A stretch of DNA of 64,000 nt from Echinicola arenosa (GCF_014841125.1 NZ_JACYTQ010000009.1:102997-166996); one strand, 5' to 3'. Shown: positions 53,840-63,878, counted from the stretch's first letter. Notes: generated from the sequence alone by a model not told the origin. Numbers and translations are program-made.

Positions 53840-54934
53840 TCAATTATAAAATGCCTGAACTGCTTCACAAACCTGCCTTACTTCCTTTTCTCCCAAATAG
53901 GGATGTAGGGGCAAGGACAGTGTAGTTTGGGCCATTTTATTGGCCATGGGGAAGTCTCCATCACCTTTAAAAGGCTTGGTAGCGGGAACAGCCTTTGGAT
54001 AATGAATGGCTGTACCTATCCCTTGCTTCTCCAAGTATTGTTTTAAGGCATCACGTTCCTCGGTTCTGATAGTAAAAAGATGTGCATTATTGTCATCTTT
54101 TAAAATCCTGTCAGGCACTGTAATTCCCTTTGTATGTTGTAAATGTTCCAAGTATATTCCAGCAAGTTGCTTCCTCTTTTGCTGCCAGGCTAAAAAATAT
54201 TCCATTTTTACATTCAAGAAGCCTGCTTGCAAACTATCGATTCGGCTATTTCTACCTACCATCTCATGTACATCCCTCTTTGATTGGCCGTGTGTTAGCA
54301 TTAACCTAATCTTCTTTGCCAAAGCATCATCACTGGTTATCACCAATCCTGCCTCACCAAGAGCTCCCATGTTTTTGGTTGGGTAAAAGCTAAAACAGCC
54401 CATCTCTCCGAAAGCACCAGCGCTGTTACCCTCTTGAAAAGCACCAAAAGCTTGAGCAGCATCTTCCACCAATTTTATTCCCAAAGGTAGTGTAATTTGC
54501 ATTAAGCGTTTCATATCCACCATCTTTCCATAAAGATGTACTGGCATTATAGCTTTGGTTCTTTCCGTAATTTGCTGCTCTAAAACATTAAGATCCAGCA
54601 AACCATATTGATCCACATCGCAAAAAACAGGCTCTGCTCCTACCATTTTGACCACTTCAGCTGTGGACACCCAGGTCAATGCAGGTACAATCACCTCATC
54701 TCCCGGCCCTATTTCCAATACTCTCAATGCCAATTCCATCGCATCGGTTCCATTAGCGCAGGCAATCGCATGAGGAACCTTTAAAAAGTCTTCTAAAGAA
54801 CTTTCCAGCAAGTCCACTTCTTCCCCGCCAGAGAAAATTCCCTTTTGCAACATTTTATTGAATTTTGCCTTAAGCTCATCAGCCAAATCGGCATGCATGT
54901 CTGCCAAATCAAGAAAGGGAATTCGCATTTTCAT
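53840..54934 (-). CDS. DegT/DnrJ/EryC1/StrS sugar aminotransferase
   Basis: 364 residues. PLP enzyme with the lysine K187 (FYPTKNMGALGEAG), the PLP aspartate D158 (LVEDAAQAFGAF) and NGTDAMELALRVL. The family makes amino sugars on nucleotide sugars, for surface polysaccharide or glycoprotein. It overlaps the adjacent GT4 gene by 26 bases, so both are in one operon (order of transcription: GT4 gene first, then this). The sugar is unknown. Confidence 0.93.
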   Translation of the reverse strand: MKMRIPFLDLADMHADLADELKAKFNKMLQKGIFSGGEEVDLLESSLEDFLKVPHAIACANGTDAMELALRVLEIGPGDEVIVPALTWVSTAEVVKMVGAEPVFCDVDQYGLLDLNVLEQQITERTKAIMPVHLYGKMVDMKRLMQITLPLGIKLVEDAAQAFGAFQEGNSAGAFGEMGCFSFYPTKNMGALGEAGLVITSDDALAKKIRLMLTHGQSKRDVHEMVGRNSRIDSLQAGFLNVKMEYFLAWQQKRKQLAGIYLEHLQHTKGITVPDRILKDDNNAHLFTIRTEERDALKQYLEKQGIGTAIHYPKAVPATKPFKGDGDFPMANKMAQTTLSLPLHPYLGEKEVRQVCEAVQAFYN

Positions 54935-56219
54935 CCAGTAATTGGGCTAGTTTTTGGCTAAGGTATTTTCGTTCAAAATGGTCAATGCTACTACTCGTCA
55001 TGCTCTTTACACCCTCCATGATTTGTTGCTCCAAGTAGGCTTGAATCTCATCCACAGACTCGTGTGAGAAGACCTTACCTGCCCCCGCTTCCTGAATGAT
55101 TTTGCTGGCATCACCTAGCGGGTCACCTAAAGCTACTATTGTCCTTCCTGTGGCAATATATTCGAAAAGTTTTCCCGGAATATTGCCTTTTGCATTTTTA
55201 GTATTGGTTAAGATCAACAAAAGCATATCCGCTTTTTCATAAAAAGTAAAAACCTTTTCGTGGGGCATGTAACCTGGGAAATCCACACGTTCTGCCAACC
55301 AAGGATCTTCCTTTACAAAATGGCTAACCTTTTCGCTTACCCTACCCACAAAAGTCAATTTTACGGTTTTTTCCATTGGCGCAAATGCTTGTTTAAAAGC
55401 ATTGAGAAAAGGGATAGGATTTCGTATCGCATCTATAATTCCCGTATAAACGATCTCAAAGACAGGCGATTCTGACTTCTTCTTTTGAAAGTCTTTGGGC
55501 AAATCAGCTGAATCAAAACCATTCGTGATTAAATCAATTTCTCTATGAGCAATTTTTGCCAACTCCTCTTGGAATGTAGGAGAAATGGTCACCACCTTAT
55601 CGGCCTCCCTGAACACAGATTGCTCCAATCGCTCATGTCTCCTCCGAATGGATTTCATCATGGGCAATGTGTCTAAAAATTCCCAAGTGGACCAAGGATC
55701 ACGAAAATCCGCTATCCATGGCAAGCCAGACTTTCTTTTAAGATCTCTTCCAATTAAGTGCATACTATGGGGAGGTCCTGTGGTGATAATGGCCTGGATG
55801 CTATTTTTCTCCACAATATCCAACAGGTAATTGACAGAAGGCTTCACCCAAAACACCCTTGGGTCAGGAATCATGGCATTGGCCCTCAGCCAGATGGAAG
55901 TCTGGTCAAACCAGTTCTTGTGCCGCTTTTCTATGAGCTTAGAAGGGTCTTCTGCCTTTCCCTTCTTTTTCTTCTTCAAAAACCTAAATACTCCATAAGG
56001 CTCCCAAATTGGAAATTTAATCACCTCCCAATTGGGTGAAACCTCTTTGAGCATGGTCTCATCCTTAAGTTCGAAATCAGGATTTTCTGGTGTAAAAATC
56101 ACTGGCTCCCAACCATATTCAGGCAAAAACTTGGCAAATTTCAACCAACGTTGTACACCAGAACCTGCACTAGGCGGCCAGTAATACGTAATAATTAAGA
56201 CCTTCTTGGAAATTTCCAT
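54909..56219 (-). CDS. Family 4 glycosyltransferase (WfnU-like)
   Basis: 436 residues. It opens KVLIITYYWPPSAGSGVQRW, a form typical of GT4 enzymes in surface glycan loci; the nucleotide-sugar domain has EIVYTGIIDAIRNPIPFLNA and GKLFEYIATGRTIVALGDP. The cytosolic GT-B fold uses an activated sugar; donor and acceptor are unknown. It overlaps the downstream aminotransferase gene by 26 bases. Confidence 0.9.
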   Translation of the reverse strand: MEISKKVLIITYYWPPSAGSGVQRWLKFAKFLPEYGWEPVIFTPENPDFELKDETMLKEVSPNWEVIKFPIWEPYGVFRFLKKKKKGKAEDPSKLIEKRHKNWFDQTSIWLRANAMIPDPRVFWVKPSVNYLLDIVEKNSIQAIITTGPPHSMHLIGRDLKRKSGLPWIADFRDPWSTWEFLDTLPMMKSIRRRHERLEQSVFREADKVVTISPTFQEELAKIAHREIDLITNGFDSADLPKDFQKKKSESPVFEIVYTGIIDAIRNPIPFLNAFKQAFAPMEKTVKLTFVGRVSEKVSHFVKEDPWLAERVDFPGYMPHEKVFTFYEKADMLLLILTNTKNAKGNIPGKLFEYIATGRTIVALGDPLGDASKIIQEAGAGKVFSHESVDEIQAYLEQQIMEGVKSMTSSSIDHFERKYLSQKLAQLLDENANSLS

Positions 56220-56266
56220 TCAACAAAGATAATGTTTTGGTGGAGAGTAAAAGCAGCCCAAAAACT

Positions 56267-57415
56267 TTACTTCATCAAGGAACGGTACTTTTCTAACAAT
56301 AGGGCATGCATTTTTTTTCTACCATATTTGGCCGTCACATCAAGATACAGCTGATCCGTTAAGCCCTGCATCACTTCTCTTTTGACATAAGCAAATTCTA
56401 TTGCATCCTTCAGCACTGCCTTGTCCTTGACAGGAAACACCAAGCCTGTTTTTTTATTGGTCACAATATCTGTATTGCCCATGATATCAGAACAGATTAT
56501 TGGCAATTGCATCGCTGCAGCTTCCAAAAGGACATTGGGAAATCCTTCCCGATGAGAGGCATGTACCAACACATCGGATATGGCCATATAATGCTCTACA
56601 TGATCTGACCAGTTTACTTGAACAATGCGGGGATGGTCTTCAATCTTTCTAATGGTCTCCTCATCAAGCGGGTTCAATTCCTGCTCAAAATCACCTAAGA
56701 GTACCAATTTGGAATGGTTAACTATTTTTGAATTCAAAAATGCCGTGACCAATTCATCTATTCCTTTATCTTTCACCAATCTTCCTACTGCTAGAATAAT
56801 AAAATCATTGTCTCCCGGCATCACCCGCATGGTGGCAGCCACCAAATGGTTTTCTTTTAGATTATCCCTGTTAAATCGCTCCAAGTCAACCCCATTAGAG
56901 GAGCCTTCTCCCAACACCTCTACTTTTGCAGCTTCTGTAAGGTTTTCTTTGATAATAAAGTCCTGCAAGGATTTGGCATTTGGCCAAACATGAGTGGCAT
57001 GACCGAAGGTCCACCTCTCCATGGTTTCCAAAAGCTTCCTTTTATTGTCCTTGGTCACCACATAAGGCAATCCAGCAACCGTATGGATCCTCACTTTCAC
57101 CCCAGCAAATTTTGCCGCAATCATTCCCAAAAGCCCAGCCTTAGGCGTGTGGCTATGCACAATATCAGGTTTTTCCTGCTTGAAAAGTTGGAACAGTTTC
57201 CAAAGACAAACCAAATCATGAAGTGGAGTGATCTTCCTGGTAAATGGAATTACTGAATGTTCACAGCCTTCTTTTCTCTTGACCTCGTTGACTTCCTTTC
57301 CATCAGCACTGACCATCAGGACATCCCAACCAGCATCTTTCAAATATTTCATTTGGCCAGAAAGAAGTAATTTTAGGGAAATGGGTACAGTAGTGACGCG
57401 GATTATTTTCGGCAT
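56267..57415 (-). CDS. Family 4 glycosyltransferase
   Basis: 382 residues. GT-B fold with VHSHTPKAGLLGMIAAKFAG (N-terminal domain) and FIILAVGRLVKDKGIDELV plus DVLVHASHREGFPNVLLEA in the C-terminal donor domain. This pattern is common in O-antigen or capsule glycosyltransferases that extend a lipid-linked sugar. It lies 47 bases upstream of the preceding GT4 gene on the same strand, so the three genes GT4-GT4-aminotransferase likely form one operon. Confidence 0.93.
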   Translation of the reverse strand: MPKIIRVTTVPISLKLLLSGQMKYLKDAGWDVLMVSADGKEVNEVKRKEGCEHSVIPFTRKITPLHDLVCLWKLFQLFKQEKPDIVHSHTPKAGLLGMIAAKFAGVKVRIHTVAGLPYVVTKDNKRKLLETMERWTFGHATHVWPNAKSLQDFIIKENLTEAAKVEVLGEGSSNGVDLERFNRDNLKENHLVAATMRVMPGDNDFIILAVGRLVKDKGIDELVTAFLNSKIVNHSKLVLLGDFEQELNPLDEETIRKIEDHPRIVQVNWSDHVEHYMAISDVLVHASHREGFPNVLLEAAAMQLPIICSDIMGNTDIVTNKKTGLVFPVKDKAVLKDAIEFAYVKREVMQGLTDQLYLDVTAKYGRKKMHALLLEKYRSLMK

Positions 57416-57541
57416 GAATTCTTGCTTTAAAAGGACAAATATAAACCTAAAAAGTGAAGGAATATATCTAAGAGATGAATTATAAATACAGCTTATTGTT
57501 CATCATCAAATATTTGACCAAAAAATAAAAAAGGTAGATAA

Positions 57542-57573
57542 ATGGTTGACAGCACCTTACCACTGTCAACCAT
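57542..57573 (-). terminator. Terminator of the FAD/Fe-S dehydrogenase gene
   Basis: A perfect 11-bp stem (57542-57552 with 57563-57573) with a ten-base loop lies 13 bases after the minus-strand stop codon. The minus strand becomes T-rich a few bases further on. Confidence 0.6.
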
Positions 57574-57585
57574 CCATAATAATCA

Positions 57586-60534
57586 TTAAAGTCCTGCAGC
57601 TTCAAAAAGAACCTCTACAGGGTGTAAAGCCTTCCTTCCAGTTCCATCTGCAATCTGATGACGGCAGCTGGTTCCTGGAGCCGCAACAATCGTTTCAGGC
57701 CTAGCCCTTCTGACAGCTGGAAACAAGACCATCTCCCCAACTTTCATACTCACCTCATAATGTTCCTCTTCATACCCAAAAGATCCGGCCATTCCACAAC
57801 ATCCTGAAGGAATGGTTTCCAAGGTATAGTTTTCCGGTAAAGTCAACAGCTTCTGAGTAAACTGTACAGATGAAAGTGACTTTTGGTGGCAGTGCCCATG
57901 AAGCAGGACTTTCTTGCTAGCCTTGGTAAACTGGTCTGCCGTAATATTTCCTCGCATGGCCTCTTTGGCCAAAAACTCGTCCACCATCATACTGTTCCTT
58001 TTCAACTTCTTGGCATCTTCCACCAGATCAGCCCGAACCAACCTTGGATATTCATCCTTAAAGCTTAATATGGCCGATGGCTCAACGCCCACCAAAGGTT
58101 CATCCAAAGTCACCAGGTCTTTAAAAAGCTGTACATTTTTATTGGCCAGGTCTTTGGCCCTGTCCAAAAGGCCCTTGGACATTGCCCCTCGACCACTTTC
58201 CGGATGGTCAATCATCTTGACCTCATATCCCAAATGATGCAAAAGTTTAATGGCTTTGATTCCAATTTCTGTATCATTGAAATTGGTAAACTCATCACAG
58301 AAAAAATGAACGGCTCCTACTTTCTTTTGTGACGTTGGAAGTTGGCTGTAATTCTTTTGGTACCACTTTCTGAGGTTCACCTTGGCAATGGTGGGCAAGT
58401 TTCTCTTTTCAGCCACTCCCAAAACTTTCTTCATCAATGACCCAGTTGATTTATTGGTCATAATGAAATTGGTCATGCCAGGGACAAGGCTTCCCAGCTC
58501 ATTCAGGTTATTGATATAAGCAAAAGCTTTACTTCTCAGTGGAACTCCATTTGTCTTTTGGTATTGATAGAGGAATTCAGCTTTCAAACTGGCCATATCA
58601 ACATTGGAAGGGCACTCTGAAGTACAACCCTTGCAAGACAGGCAAAGGTCCATAACTTCTTTGATCTCTGGATGATCAAAAGGATTATCCTTAGTATTTT
58701 TTGTCAAAAATTCCCGAAGGGTATTTGCCCTACCACGGGTAGTATCTCTTTCATTTCTGGTAGCCATATAGCTTGGGCACATGGTTCCTCCAGATATGGG
58801 CAGCTTACGACAATCACCCGAACCATTGCATTTTTCAGCAGCCCTAAGTATCCCACCTACATGACCAAAGTCCAAAGCTGTATCGAACTCAGGTGTCTTC
58901 ATATCCGGCTCGTAACGAAGAAAGCTAGTCATCGGTGCAGTATCTACAATCTTGCCTGGATTGAAAATATTTTGGGGGTCCCATGCTTGCTTGATCCTGC
59001 GGAAAAGCTGATAATTCTCCTCACCTACCATAATAGGAATAAAAGCAGCCCTTACCCTACCATCACCATGCTCTCCACTTAGGGAGCCATCAAATTTCTT
59101 AACCAGTTTGGCCACTGCTTCTGTAATTTTGTAGAAATCTTCTACATCTTCGGACTTCTTTAGGTCAAGAATAGGCCTAAGGTGAATTTCCCCAGCACCA
59201 GCATGGGCATAGTGCACAGGTTTCTGTCCAAAACCTTTCATGATCTCACCGAACTCGTCAATAAAATCTGCCAAATCATCGATATCCACAGCCGTATCTT
59301 CAATACAAGCCACAGCCTTTTTATCTCCCGGGATATTGGCCAACAAACCAAGACCTGCACTTCTCAGCGCCCAAACATTTTTGGTTCTCTCTCCAGTGAT
59401 GATCGGGTAAGCATATCCTAATCCTGCAGCCTTCATACCATCAATAGTCTTCTGGGCCAAAGCCAAAGCCTCTTCCTCTGTTTCGCCTCGGAATTCTATC
59501 ATCAAAATCCCCTCTGGATCCCCCTCTACAAAGTACCGGTTTTTACTTTGCTCAATATTTTCCTTGGTACAATCCAAAATAATTTTATCCATCAACTCAC
59601 AAGCGGTGGGATGATTTTTCATGGCCAACTGGGTAGCCTTCATACTCTCATGTATGCTCTCAAAGTGAGCTGCCACCACTACATCTTTTGGGGCAGGAAG
59701 TGGATCCACATGAATCTTTATTTCGGTAGTAAAAGCGAGGGTTCCTTCGGATCCACAAAGAAGCTTGCAATAATCAAAAGCCGTATCAGTTTCTGAAAAG
59801 ATTTCTGTTTCCAAAAGATAATCGACCGCATAACCTGTATTCCTCCTTTGGACAGAAGGCTTGGGAAACTGACTTCTAATATTTTCTTGGTTGACTGGCT
59901 GAGCCAGTTCATCATATATTTTTTGATATAAAGCTCCCTCCAAAGTTTCCAGTTGCTTTTTCTGCTCAAATTCCTCTTTGGATATTTTAGCAAAAGTAGC
60001 TTCTGATCCATCACTTAAAATGGTCTGCAACTCCAATGTATGCTCTCTGGTAGAGCCGTAAATAATAGAGGTAGTACCACAGGAATTGTTTCCTACCATC
60101 CCTCCGATCATCGCCCTATTGGCAGTGGAAGTGACGGGACTAAAGAAAAAGCCATAAGGTTTCAAAAAAGCATTTAGCTCATCCCTGACCACTCCAGGCT
60201 GTACCCTCACCCAACCTTCTTCTTTATTAAACTCCAGTATTTGTGTAAAATATTTTGAGACATCCACCACTATTCCATCACCCACACACTGTCCCGCCAA
60301 GGATGTCCCTGCAGTCCTAGGAATCAAGGATGTTTTATACTGCCTGGCAAATTGAATGAGTTTTTTGATATCTTCTTTGGTCTTCGGTAAGGCTACCGCC
60401 AAAGGTAATTCCCGATATACCGAGGCATCTGTGGCATAAAGGGTTTTCATCAATTGATCGTAATGCAAATCACCTTCTAAATCTTTGGCCAATTGGGCCA
60501 AAAAAGGTGACAAATTCTCTGGTTCGTTAGACAT
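57586..60534 (-). CDS. FAD-binding and Fe-S-binding dehydrogenase (D-lactate/glycolate oxidase type fusion)
   Basis: 982 residues. An N-terminal FAD_binding_4 domain (LIPRTAGTSLAGQCVGDG and GGMVGNNSCGTTSIIYGST) precedes an FAD-oxidase C-terminal domain with HYAHAGAGEIHLRPILDL and SGEHGDGRVR. A 4Fe-4S domain (CLSCKGCTSECPSNVDM) follows, and a C-terminal CCG domain with GHCHQKSLSSVQF and PSGCCGMAGSFGYEEEHYE. This is the fused GlcD/GlcF or D-lactate dehydrogenase architecture, oxidising a 2-hydroxy acid and passing electrons to the quinone pool. D-lactate is likely but glycolate or D-2-hydroxyglutarate are possible. It is a single gene. Confidence 0.93.
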   Translation of the reverse strand: MSNEPENLSPFLAQLAKDLEGDLHYDQLMKTLYATDASVYRELPLAVALPKTKEDIKKLIQFARQYKTSLIPRTAGTSLAGQCVGDGIVVDVSKYFTQILEFNKEEGWVRVQPGVVRDELNAFLKPYGFFFSPVTSTANRAMIGGMVGNNSCGTTSIIYGSTREHTLELQTILSDGSEATFAKISKEEFEQKKQLETLEGALYQKIYDELAQPVNQENIRSQFPKPSVQRRNTGYAVDYLLETEIFSETDTAFDYCKLLCGSEGTLAFTTEIKIHVDPLPAPKDVVVAAHFESIHESMKATQLAMKNHPTACELMDKIILDCTKENIEQSKNRYFVEGDPEGILMIEFRGETEEEALALAQKTIDGMKAAGLGYAYPIITGERTKNVWALRSAGLGLLANIPGDKKAVACIEDTAVDIDDLADFIDEFGEIMKGFGQKPVHYAHAGAGEIHLRPILDLKKSEDVEDFYKITEAVAKLVKKFDGSLSGEHGDGRVRAAFIPIMVGEENYQLFRRIKQAWDPQNIFNPGKIVDTAPMTSFLRYEPDMKTPEFDTALDFGHVGGILRAAEKCNGSGDCRKLPISGGTMCPSYMATRNERDTTRGRANTLREFLTKNTKDNPFDHPEIKEVMDLCLSCKGCTSECPSNVDMASLKAEFLYQYQKTNGVPLRSKAFAYINNLNELGSLVPGMTNFIMTNKSTGSLMKKVLGVAEKRNLPTIAKVNLRKWYQKNYSQLPTSQKKVGAVHFFCDEFTNFNDTEIGIKAIKLLHHLGYEVKMIDHPESGRGAMSKGLLDRAKDLANKNVQLFKDLVTLDEPLVGVEPSAILSFKDEYPRLVRADLVEDAKKLKRNSMMVDEFLAKEAMRGNITADQFTKASKKVLLHGHCHQKSLSSVQFTQKLLTLPENYTLETIPSGCCGMAGSFGYEEEHYEVSMKVGEMVLFPAVRRARPETIVAAPGTSCRHQIADGTGRKALHPVEVLFEAAGL

Positions 60535-60634
60535 GCCATAAAATTAAGACAGTTAGGCCAACTAATAAATAATAAAATGAAATATCTATTGAAAATCTTT
60601 GATCCCACATTTATGAAGTTCACCAGAAGAAATA

Positions 60635-61372
60635 TTACTGCTTGTTTATCCCCACCCGTAAAATCAAAGGAAAGTTAACAGGCTTCATTTTTTCCGCCCC
60701 CCATTTATTTCTCAAGCCTTCTTCAATCAAATCAACTGGATTGGTGCCATTCTGTTTGATATAATGTTTGACTGCAGACCAAGTGTTTAGGTAACCTAAC
60801 AAATCATCAAGACTCCACCTTTCTTCAATGCTAAATTGAGGTGTTGCCAACTCTTCAAATTGAAAAGGGATACTTTTGTAGGCCTCCTCGATATACTTTC
60901 TTTCCGGATCCCAAAAGTCTGCCAACAAATCAGCATACAGGTATTTTATTTCTTGATCCAAACCAGACACATCCATTAAACCGTAACCTATTAAAGCGAT
61001 CACCCCATTTGGTTTAAGTGTCCTGTTTACTTCCTTAAAAAATGGATCAAAATCGAACCAATGTACCGCTTGCGCTACTGTAATTAAGTCAAAAGTATGG
61101 TCTAAAAACCCACTTTTCTCTGCTGGGCATTTTGTATAATAGACATTGGGTTTCCATGGCGCTTGAGCCATTTGCTGCTCGCTGATATCACTAGCTTCAA
61201 CCCTTTCAAAATAATTAGAAAGAATGGATGCAACCTGTCCATTCCCTGTCCCACAATCCCAGGCTACTTTCCTGGTTTTCAATTGACTAATTAACCAGAC
61301 ATAGAAGTTTTCAGGGTAAGTAGGACAAAACTTCTCGTATTCTGATGCATGACCGGAAAAATTATCTTTCAT
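60635..61372 (-). CDS. Class I SAM-dependent methyltransferase
   Basis: 245 residues. The SAM site is VAWDCGTGNGQVASILSNYF (about 37-56), and DLITVAQAVHWFDFDPFFKE is the typical strand-4/5 motif of methyltransferase-11 proteins. An HHW-like HW pair in this motif is common in yeast-type Crg1-like and Tam-like enzymes. The substrate is unknown. It follows the DUF2254 gene by 31 bases on the same strand, so it may be cotranscribed with it. Confidence 0.85.
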   Translation of the reverse strand: MKDNFSGHASEYEKFCPTYPENFYVWLISQLKTRKVAWDCGTGNGQVASILSNYFERVEASDISEQQMAQAPWKPNVYYTKCPAEKSGFLDHTFDLITVAQAVHWFDFDPFFKEVNRTLKPNGVIALIGYGLMDVSGLDQEIKYLYADLLADFWDPERKYIEEAYKSIPFQFEELATPQFSIEERWSLDDLLGYLNTWSAVKHYIKQNGTNPVDLIEEGLRNKWGAEKMKPVNFPLILRVGINKQ

Positions 61373-61403
61373 AAAAATCTTGGTTAAAATTTTATCAGAA
61401 GCC

Positions 61404-62726
61404 TCAGATTAACGTTTTTAGTTGTTCATATCTCTCTTTTAAATCCTTCACATCATTCTCATCCAAAAAACTTTTCTCACCAGTGTGGGAAATCATAGAG
61501 GCATGTTTTAGGATAATGTTTTTATGTTGGTCATCCTCTGCAAACTGAAAAATGGTTATCATGGCTTCCATTAACCTGATAATTACCGCTGGACTATTGC
61601 TTCCAAATTGACGGATCTGGTTAAATGCCACACTCATCACACCATCAAAACTTATCGTTTTGGTTACCAAACGCATCTCACCTTCTCCATCAAAATGATA
61701 CGGGCTTGGTAGTCTTGCGGAAGTCAAATAGCAGATCACATCGGTCAGTTTATCAATACAGGTAATGGCGGTAAAAGGATCATTGACTCCAGGTGAAAGT
61801 GCCCTAGCAGCTACTTCTACCATTTGCCTGATGGCAAACTCGGCATCTTGAGAAGATGTCCTTTTGTTGCCGATGATAAAAGAAGACCTAAAGCGATCCT
61901 CAAGTCCATCTTCCAATTTTCCAGATGTATGAATAATGATCAACTCCTGTTTTTCTACTATAAAATTGCCAGCGTGCTTTTTGACTTCTACTATTCCTTG
62001 AACCTCCTTGGCCAGTTCCATTAATTTATGATGATCGATGGATTGAAGGTAACCGCTTTTTCTAGAATTAAGTGAGTATTCTTGTTTTAGCTGAGCCTTT
62101 TTTACCTCTAGCATTTTCTCATCGAAAGTAAGTGGTTCACTGTCATTGGTATCTTTGATTGGAAAAAGACGCTTAAAATTTTTATGAAGGTTATTATTCA
62201 CATTGGAAATCACTTGGTCTGCTTGAATACTAACCGAAATGTGATGGATAAAAATGACCAGCAAAAATATATTGACAATAGCGAGAAAAATCGCAAAAAT
62301 GATGGAAATATTTGGAACAAAACCCAACTCCTCCCCCGACTTTACCGCCCTCAAAACCAATAAGCAATAGTTAAAGGTGGCTATGTAGGAACCCAAGACC
62401 ACTTGATTGATCCGGTCATGCATAAAATTCTGTAACAAGCGGGGGCCAAATTGTGAAGAAGCCAAAGTCAAGGCCACCAATGTAATGGAAAATACTGTTC
62501 CCGCCACACCGATCATCGCTCCTGCTATGGTGGACAAAATACTTCTAGCAGCTTCTTCTTCCCCAAACATGTAATACTTGAAAACTCCTGAAGGTTCGAA
62601 CTCCCACACGGTGTCCAAATAGATAAACCCAGTCGCTGCAATAATGGAAACCAGAATCAATTGCAATGGCACAAACCAAAAACTCGATTGAAGAATCGAC
62701 CAAAAGTAAACTAATTTTGTTTTCAA
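61404..62726 (-). CDS. DUF2254 family membrane protein
   Basis: 440 residues. TTG at 62726 is the best start: no in-frame ATG is near and the predicted transcription start lies only about 17 bases upstream. Four membrane helices near the N-terminus (for example FVPLQLILVSIIAATGFIYL, TIAGAMIGVAGTVFSITLVA, GSYIATFNYCLLVLRAV, ISIIFAIFLAIVNIFLLVIF) precede a large cytoplasmic part with RTSSQDAEFAIRQMVEVAAR and ALSPGVNDPFTAITCIDKL. These blocks define DUF2254. Function unknown; a channel-like role has been guessed from topology. Confidence 0.9.
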   Translation of the reverse strand: MKTKLVYFWSILQSSFWFVPLQLILVSIIAATGFIYLDTVWEFEPSGVFKYYMFGEEEAARSILSTIAGAMIGVAGTVFSITLVALTLASSQFGPRLLQNFMHDRINQVVLGSYIATFNYCLLVLRAVKSGEELGFVPNISIIFAIFLAIVNIFLLVIFIHHISVSIQADQVISNVNNNLHKNFKRLFPIKDTNDSEPLTFDEKMLEVKKAQLKQEYSLNSRKSGYLQSIDHHKLMELAKEVQGIVEVKKHAGNFIVEKQELIIIHTSGKLEDGLEDRFRSSFIIGNKRTSSQDAEFAIRQMVEVAARALSPGVNDPFTAITCIDKLTDVICYLTSARLPSPYHFDGEGEMRLVTKTISFDGVMSVAFNQIRQFGSNSPAVIIRLMEAMITIFQFAEDDQHKNIILKHASMISHTGEKSFLDENDVKDLKERYEQLKTLI

Positions 62727-62748
62727 GACCAGTTGTTTTTTAAAATGT

Positions 62749-62777
62749 CAAACCTATGTCCGCCTATTGAAAGCCAA
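62749..62777 (-). promoter_or_regulatory. Bacteroidota-type promoter of the DUF2254 gene
   Basis: On the minus strand a -33 TTG (62777-62775), an 18-base spacer and a -7 element TAGGTTTG (62756-62749) precede the TTG start by about 23 bases. The match to TTG-N18/19-TAnnTTTG supports this start. Confidence 0.6.
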
Positions 62778-62794
62778 TTTTACGTGATTGGCCA

Positions 62795-63187
62795 TTATTT
62801 AGAGACAGTCTTCTTTCTCACCACCAAAAACCAATCAGGGTCTCGATCCAGTTCCAAATAGCCAAAGTCATAGCAATAAACATACACATTGCCTTTTTTG
62901 TTAACATATTGATGCGTGTAGTATTTGAACTGAAAGCCTTCTTGCAAAAGTTTTTCCCGATTGACTTTTATCGTTTCATCAGTATTTTGCAAAATTGATT
63001 CCAAAATATTTCTGTTTTTCTTCAAGGCATTATTAATGTTTCTAATCACATTGTTCTTTACTGCCTTTAACTGATTATTATAGCTGTTGCGACATTGATC
63101 GTCGCAAAACTTTTTATCGGCCCTTCCTTGAACAGGCTGGTCACAATACAAACAATTCTTTCCGTTCCCAAACATAAAAAATAGCAT
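62795..63187 (-). CDS. Zinc-ribbon-like small protein, function unknown
   Basis: 130 residues; an internal ATG four codons in (63175) is a possible start. The N-terminus has CLYCDQPVQGRADKKFCDDQC, i.e. C-x2-C and C-x3-C, a short zinc-ribbon resembling DUF2116. A helical middle (NNVIRNINNALKKNRNILES) and a beta-rich end (NVYVYCYDFGYLELDRDPDW) follow. The protein is conserved-looking but I know no function. It lies next to ssb across a divergent 184-base gap. Confidence 0.75.
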   Translation of the reverse strand: MLFFMFGNGKNCLYCDQPVQGRADKKFCDDQCRNSYNNQLKAVKNNVIRNINNALKKNRNILESILQNTDETIKVNREKLLQEGFQFKYYTHQYVNKKGNVYVYCYDFGYLELDRDPDWFLVVRKKTVSK

Positions 63188-63371
63188 TTAAGGTAAAAAA
63201 CTAATTGAATTTACAAAGCAAAACACACATTAGCAAACACTTACAAACGACTGTAAACGGAAAGAAACATTTAATACCCGACTATCTTCCCCAGCTCCAT
63301 TCAAATTTGTGTCATCAGCAATGAATATAAATAATCTTTTTAAAACATTCTTTAACCTAAATTTTAGCATT

Positions 63372-63722
63372 ATGAACACTTTAAGAAACAAAGTTCAATT
63401 AATCGGAAGGCTTGGCGCAAAAGCCGATTTCAAAGTTCTGGACAACGGAAATACCATGGCCAGAATAAGTTTGGCTACCAACGAAGTCTACAAAAACAAC
63501 AAAGGTGAGCGCATAGAGGACACTACCTGGCATCAGTTAGTGGCATGGGGAAAAACTGCAGAAATTATCAACAAGTACACGGACAAAGGAAGTGAAATAG
63601 CCATTGAAGGAAAATTGATCAACAGGACCTACACGGATAAACAAGGTGTAAAAAAGTACATTACAGAAATTCAGGTCAATGACTTGGTGCTCTTAGGTGA
63701 TAAGAACAAAGCTGAAGCTTAA
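63372..63722 (+). CDS. ssb: Single-stranded DNA-binding protein
   Basis: 116 residues from the ATG at 63372. The longer frame adds 21 hydrophobic residues unlike any SSB. The OB fold is clear: NKVQLIGRLGAKADFKVLDN, TMARISLATNEVYKNNKGER, TTWHQLVAWGKTAEIINKYT, KGSEIAIEGKLINRTYTDKQ. It is shorter than the main Bacteroidota SSB (about 140-150) and lacks the acidic C-terminal tip DDDIPF needed to recruit partners, ending DKNKAEA. It may therefore be an accessory SSB rather than the main replication protein. Confidence 0.93.
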   Translation: MNTLRNKVQLIGRLGAKADFKVLDNGNTMARISLATNEVYKNNKGERIEDTTWHQLVAWGKTAEIINKYTDKGSEIAIEGKLINRTYTDKQGVKKYITEIQVNDLVLLGDKNKAEA

Positions 63723-63749
63723 AGGGATACATTTTACGTAATGATCAAA

Positions 63750-63780
63750 AGGCTCAATATGTTTGGGCCTATTTTATTTT
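63750..63780 (+). terminator. Terminator after ssb
   Basis: A six-pair stem (63750-63755 with 63765-63770, one G-U) and nine-base loop are followed by ATTTTATTTT. It lies 28 bases after the ssb stop codon. Confidence 0.55.
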
Positions 63781-63878
63781 AAATTTAAAGTGTAATATCC
63801 TTGATCTATTGTTTTACCATAAACCAAGTACAGATGGATTAATTTAAAAAGACACGTAAAATAATAGCCAATAAAAAA

